Shown here: piece by piece, positions 61,402-64,000 of the stretch
Position numbering within the stretch: position 1 is the stretch's first letter
Layout: each line of letters opens with the position of its first letter
Source of the DNA: an uncultured Candidatus Saccharibacteria bacterium
GTDB taxonomy: Bacteria; Patescibacteriota; Saccharimonadia; Saccharimonadales; Saccharimonadaceae
Length of the DNA: 64,000 nucleotides
Reading direction: 5' to 3'
Assembly: GCA_937990725.1 (NCBI GenBank)
Contig: CALKQS010000004.1
Coordinates: 1 to 64,000, forward strand
Translations under genes and position numbers: made by a program
The notes under the pieces: generated by a model
Seen by the model: the letters and a program-made list of their open reading frames with translations, nothing else
What the model was told of the DNA's origin: nothing
The model's database searches: none

Positions 61402-61443
61402 GGTACAACTCCTTATGTTATTAGTTATTACTGAATGTTGTTT

Positions 61444-61483
61444 GCCCACCCAGCCTTATTGTGTAACATAAGGCTGGGTGGGC
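61444..61483. terminator. perfect 16-bp inverted repeat between two small minus-strand genes
   Basis: GCCCACCCAGCCTTAT/ATAAGGCTGGGTGGGC with an eight-base loop. There is no T-run, so it may be a terminator, an RNA-stability stem or a repeat. Confidence 0.55.
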
Positions 61484-61493
61484 GTTCCGGTGG

Positions 61494-61832
61494 CTAGTCC
61501 AGCTTCAGGCAGGACCAGCCCTCAGCGAGCGCGGCGTTCGTTACCTCGGCCTTGGAACCGGGGTAGAATCGGTTGCAGTAGCCCTGGATGTCGACACTAC
61601 CAGCCGACCCAAACGACACACCGAACGGGAACGTGTACGACATGTCGTAACACGTCCATGTGTACGGCTCGCCGAAGAAGTTGTAGACACCGGAGTGCCC
61701 CTGCAGGCGGCAAGCCTCCTCAATATCCGCCGGCCACTCGCCGTCAGCGGCGTTCGCCGGCGAGCTCAAAACGAACCCGCCCATCGCCAACGCAGCGGTA
61801 GCACCCAAGGACGCGATCTTCCGGAACTTCAT
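61494..61832 (-). CDS. small secreted cysteine protein, actinobacterial in character
   Basis: 112 aa: a classical signal peptide (ASLGATAALAMGGFVLSSPANA), then a mature part of about 83 residues with four cysteines in two C-xn-W-x-C units (CRLQ...WTCYD and YCNRF...WSCLKL). Small secreted proteins of this kind occur in Streptomyces and other actinomycetes. Third-position GC is clearly higher than in the genes around it. AGGAGG lies 6 bases before the ATG, and a GAGCCCAA/TTGGGCTC hairpin lies in the leader. Function unknown. Confidence 0.7.
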   Translation of the reverse strand: MKFRKIASLGATAALAMGGFVLSSPANAADGEWPADIEEACRLQGHSGVYNFFGEPYTWTCYDMSYTFPFGVSFGSAGSVDIQGYCNRFYPGSKAEVTNAALAEGWSCLKLD

Positions 61833-61903
61833 GTTATCCTCCTCTAGGATTCCGGGAGCCCAAGATTTTTGGGCTCAACCAACATGACGATTTGATTGTA
61901 GCT

Positions 61904-61922
61904 GATATATATATATATATCA
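61904..61922. repeat. (AT)n dinucleotide run
   Basis: An uninterrupted AT run of about 18 bases upstream of the secreted-protein leader. Confidence 0.6.
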
Positions 61923-62115
61923 ATACTTGTTATGATATATTGCAATAATACGGTAAAATAACAGTGGTAAGTGCTGTCTATTCTACAACGATTTTGTTCG
62001 AAAATAGGCGAACATGGTCAGGGCTATGCACCAACAGGAAGAGAACGATACATACTCTACTAATTATGCCATAAAACACCCTAAGATAGGTTGCCCTGCA
62101 AGCGTCAGAAAGCAC

Positions 62116-63546
62116 TTACAAGCGGCTCTTGCCTATGCCCTGCGTGCTTTGCCCTTCGGCATTCTTGCGCTGCTTATATGCTTTCGTCACAGGCTCGAGG
62201 CCGCGCTTGACGCGCTCGCGGTTGGCTTTGAGTTGCTTCTCGTCGCGGAAGGAGAGTTTGATGGGGGTGCCGGTGTAGTCGTAGGTGTCGCGGATGCGCC
62301 GCTCGAGGTAGCGCTTGTAGCTCCAGTGGACGAACTTGAGGTTGCTGCCGTAGATGACAAACCACGGTGGGTTGGTGTCTGTCTGGACGATGTAGCGCAG
62401 CTTGGGGTGGGTATTCTTGAGGCCAGCTGGTGGGTGCTTCTGCACAGAGCGCTGCAGGAGGTCGTTGAGGGTGCGCGTGGTGGTCTTTTGCTGGCGATGA
62501 GCAGCGATGCCAAGAGCGAGGTCGAATAATTTTGTCACATTCTGGCCCGTAACGGCACTGGTGAAGATGAGTGGTGCCCACGGTGTGAAGTCGAACTGGG
62601 CGGAGATCTGCGGGGCGAGTGCATCGCGCGTGTAGGCATCTTTGCCCTCCACAGCGTCCCATTTGCTCACGACGATGGCCATGCCCTTGCCTGCCTCGGC
62701 AATGATGCCAGCAAGCCGTTGGTCGAGAGCGGTGTTGAGCTCATTCACGTCCATCAGGAGGAAGCAAATATCGGCCTCCTCGATGGCAGCCAGGGTGCGC
62801 AAGACGCTGAACTTCTCGATGCCCACCTCTTGCTTGCCTTGGCGGCGAATACCAGCGGTGTCGATCAGCTCGATGGTTTGCCCCTGGTAGCGCAAGCGGA
62901 TGCGATTGACATCGCGCGTGGTGCCCGCCACCCCGGCCACGATGGCTTGCTGCTTGCCCGCTAAGGTATTGAAGAGGCTGGATTTGCCGACATTGGGCCG
63001 GCCGATCAAAGCAATCTTGAGCACATCGCTCGGCTCTGCTTGGCGCTTCTCTGGGATGTGTTGGCAGATCTCATCCAGCGCATCACTAATACCACTGTTG
63101 TGCTCGGCACTGGTGCGGATGATACTCTTGATGCCAAGACGAAGAAACTCACTAGTGGGCAAGCTGCCCCGCAGGTCGGTTTTGTTGGCGATGAGAATGA
63201 CAGGTTTGCGACTCTTGAGAGCGGTCTTGGCAACGCGCCGGTCTTCGTCGCTGGGGTATTCGGTGCTATCCACCACCACGAGGATGACGTCGGCTGCGTC
63301 GGATGCATCGGTGATTTGCTCTTGGATACTTGCCTCAAACTCGTCTTCTGCTGGCTTGAGGCCAGCGGTATCGACCAGCCAGAACTCATGCCCATGGTAG
63401 GCTGCCTTGCCCACCACCCGATCGCGCGTCGTACCGGCCTCGCGTGCCACGATAGCCTGCTGCGAACGCATCATACGATTAAACAGCGAGCTCTTGCCAG
63501 CATTGGCACGCCCGATGATTGCAACGGTAGGAAGTTTGGTAGCCAT
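62116..63546 (-). CDS. der: GTPase Der (EngA)
   Basis: A 476-aa ribosome-assembly GTPase with two G domains: GRANAGKSSLF (residues about 10-20) and GRPNVGKSSLF (about 178-190), each with DTAG and NKTD/SKWD, and a C-terminal KH-like domain (residues about 360-460). The first P-loop has Ala in place of the usual Pro-Asn-Val order (GRANAGKS), a mild change that keeps the lysine. TATAAT ends 9 bases before the ATG. It lies right after an RsuA-family gene, a common order. Confidence 0.93.
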   Translation of the reverse strand: MATKLPTVAIIGRANAGKSSLFNRMMRSQQAIVAREAGTTRDRVVGKAAYHGHEFWLVDTAGLKPAEDEFEASIQEQITDASDAADVILVVVDSTEYPSDEDRRVAKTALKSRKPVILIANKTDLRGSLPTSEFLRLGIKSIIRTSAEHNSGISDALDEICQHIPEKRQAEPSDVLKIALIGRPNVGKSSLFNTLAGKQQAIVAGVAGTTRDVNRIRLRYQGQTIELIDTAGIRRQGKQEVGIEKFSVLRTLAAIEEADICFLLMDVNELNTALDQRLAGIIAEAGKGMAIVVSKWDAVEGKDAYTRDALAPQISAQFDFTPWAPLIFTSAVTGQNVTKLFDLALGIAAHRQQKTTTRTLNDLLQRSVQKHPPAGLKNTHPKLRYIVQTDTNPPWFVIYGSNLKFVHWSYKRYLERRIRDTYDYTGTPIKLSFRDEKQLKANRERVKRGLEPVTKAYKQRKNAEGQSTQGIGKSRL

Positions 63547-63591
63547 AATGCTCTCATTATATCATGAAAGCGCGAGTGGATTTGCAGTGCC

Positions 63592-64000
63592 CTACTGCTC
63601 AGCTACGTCCTGCCACTTGCCTCGTGGTAGCTTGCCCAGGCTATAGCTGCCAAAGTGCGTGCGGTGCAGGCGTGTGACGGTGTAGCCCAGAGCGGCGAAG
63701 GTGCGGCGGATCTGGCGGTTGCGGCCCTCACTCATGCTAATGTGCCACTCGGTGCGACTATCGGGTCGAAGACGCGTGAGGATGAGCCGGCTGGTACCAT
63801 CGGCAAGCTGTATGCCGTAGTCGCTGATCATCTGCTGGTGGAGGGGTTCGAGTGGGTGGTCGAGCCGGACGTGGTATTCTTTGACTTTCGCAAACTGTGG
63901 GTGGGTCATGCGGTAGGCAAAGTCGCCGTTGTTGCTGAGCAAAAGCAGGCCTGAGCTATCAGCATCGAGCCGGCCAACGGGCTTAAGAGCGTGCAACTCT
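63592..64000 (-). CDS. RsuA/RluB-family pseudouridine synthase (partial)
   Basis: The C-terminal 136 or so residues of a 16S/23S rRNA pseudouridine synthase, cut by the window edge. It holds the catalytic motif GRLDADSSGLLLLSNNGDF (Asp), KEYHVRLDHPL and the C-terminal EGRNRQIRRTFAALGY with RLHRTHFGSYSLG. The N-terminal S4 domain lies outside the window. It precedes der on the minus strand. Confidence 0.88.
   Translation of the reverse strand, partial: ELHALKPVGRLDADSSGLLLLSNNGDFAYRMTHPQFAKVKEYHVRLDHPLEPLHQQMISDYGIQLADGTSRLILTRLRPDSRTEWHISMSEGRNRQIRRTFAALGYTVTRLHRTHFGSYSLGKLPRGKWQDVAEQ

Noticed and set aside
1..64000. CRISPR array
   Set aside because: I saw no series of identical repeats with regular spacers; the only tandem repeats are the protein-coding BNR and Pro-Ala repeats.
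1..64000. Alternative genetic code (UGA as Gly) as in some candidate phyla
   Set aside because: All well-identified proteins read through with the standard code, and no conserved domain is interrupted by in-frame TGA except the frameshift at 18525.
1..64000. tRNA and rRNA genes
   Set aside because: No rRNA stretch or convincing cloverleaf with a TTCGA arm was found by eye; a tRNA scan would be decisive.

Overview
The window joins two very different kinds of bacterial DNA. Positions 1 to about 6943 are GC-rich and actinobacterial, most like a Rothia-type member of the Micrococcaceae. They hold a SAM-IV riboswitch (an actinobacterial class) ahead of metY and metX, a TipA-like MerR regulator, a carboxylesterase, an S4 RNA-binding protein and glycyl-tRNA synthetase. 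An AT-rich PIN-domain gene (6940-7941) overlaps the glyS stop. From about 7945 to the right end the sequence looks like a Saccharibacteria (TM7) genome: roughly 50% GC, standard code, many small proteins of unknown function, TATAMT -10 boxes 6-9 bases before the ATG (apparently leaderless genes), and a reduced division cluster. The change is abrupt. It may be an assembly chimera between a symbiont and a likely host, or a real transfer; the sequence alone cannot decide.

Layout of the Saccharibacteria part. 8-17 kb is a cell-surface region: a CPBP membrane protease, a seven-repeat BNR surface protein with an LAXTG-type sorting signal, a GH16 beta-glucanase fused to a second seven-repeat BNR domain and a second LAXTG signal, a secreted bulb-lectin protein and a lipoprotein. 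17-25 kb holds small housekeeping and accessory genes (DUF3800, hpt, Nudix, glutamine amidotransferase, VOC) among decayed genes and short ATACCCC/GGGGTAT inverted repeats. 25-27 kb has RNase H and metK under a SAM-I riboswitch. 28-37 kb carries a Pif1-type helicase, a possible Cys-His deamidase, a DUF4868 (KwaB-like) protein, a GH1 glycosidase, yvcK and galU. 38-47 kb is the division and cell-wall cluster mraZ-rsmH-ftsL-ftsI-mraY-ftsW-murG-ftsQ, with TGGG repeats at the mraZ promoter. 47-48.6 kb is almost gene-free. 48.7-54.3 kb, on the minus strand, has a sigma-region-4/HARE-HTH protein, topA, a CDP-alcohol phosphatidyltransferase and dprA. 55-61 kb has a divergent pair of an intact and an apparently dead trypsin-like protease, a TerC-family protein, pth and a COG0523 GTPase. 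61.5-64 kb has a GC-rich secreted cysteine protein, der and the end of an RsuA-family pseudouridine synthase.

The main unexplained structures are RNA-like. A promoter-to-terminator region of about 280 bases at 54291-54606 has at least five helices and no gene. A hairpin element of about 110 bases occurs twice, at 32465-32579 and on the minus strand at 59661-59770; its paired arms are conserved with wobble changes and its tip is unrelated. Other structured gaps lie at 18209-18330, 37291-37385 (minus), 38850-38919 and 39964-40090.

Taken together, the surface proteins suggest a small epibiont that attaches to and digests polysaccharide on a neighbouring cell. Met/SAM metabolism is represented on both sides of the junction, but with different riboswitch classes.
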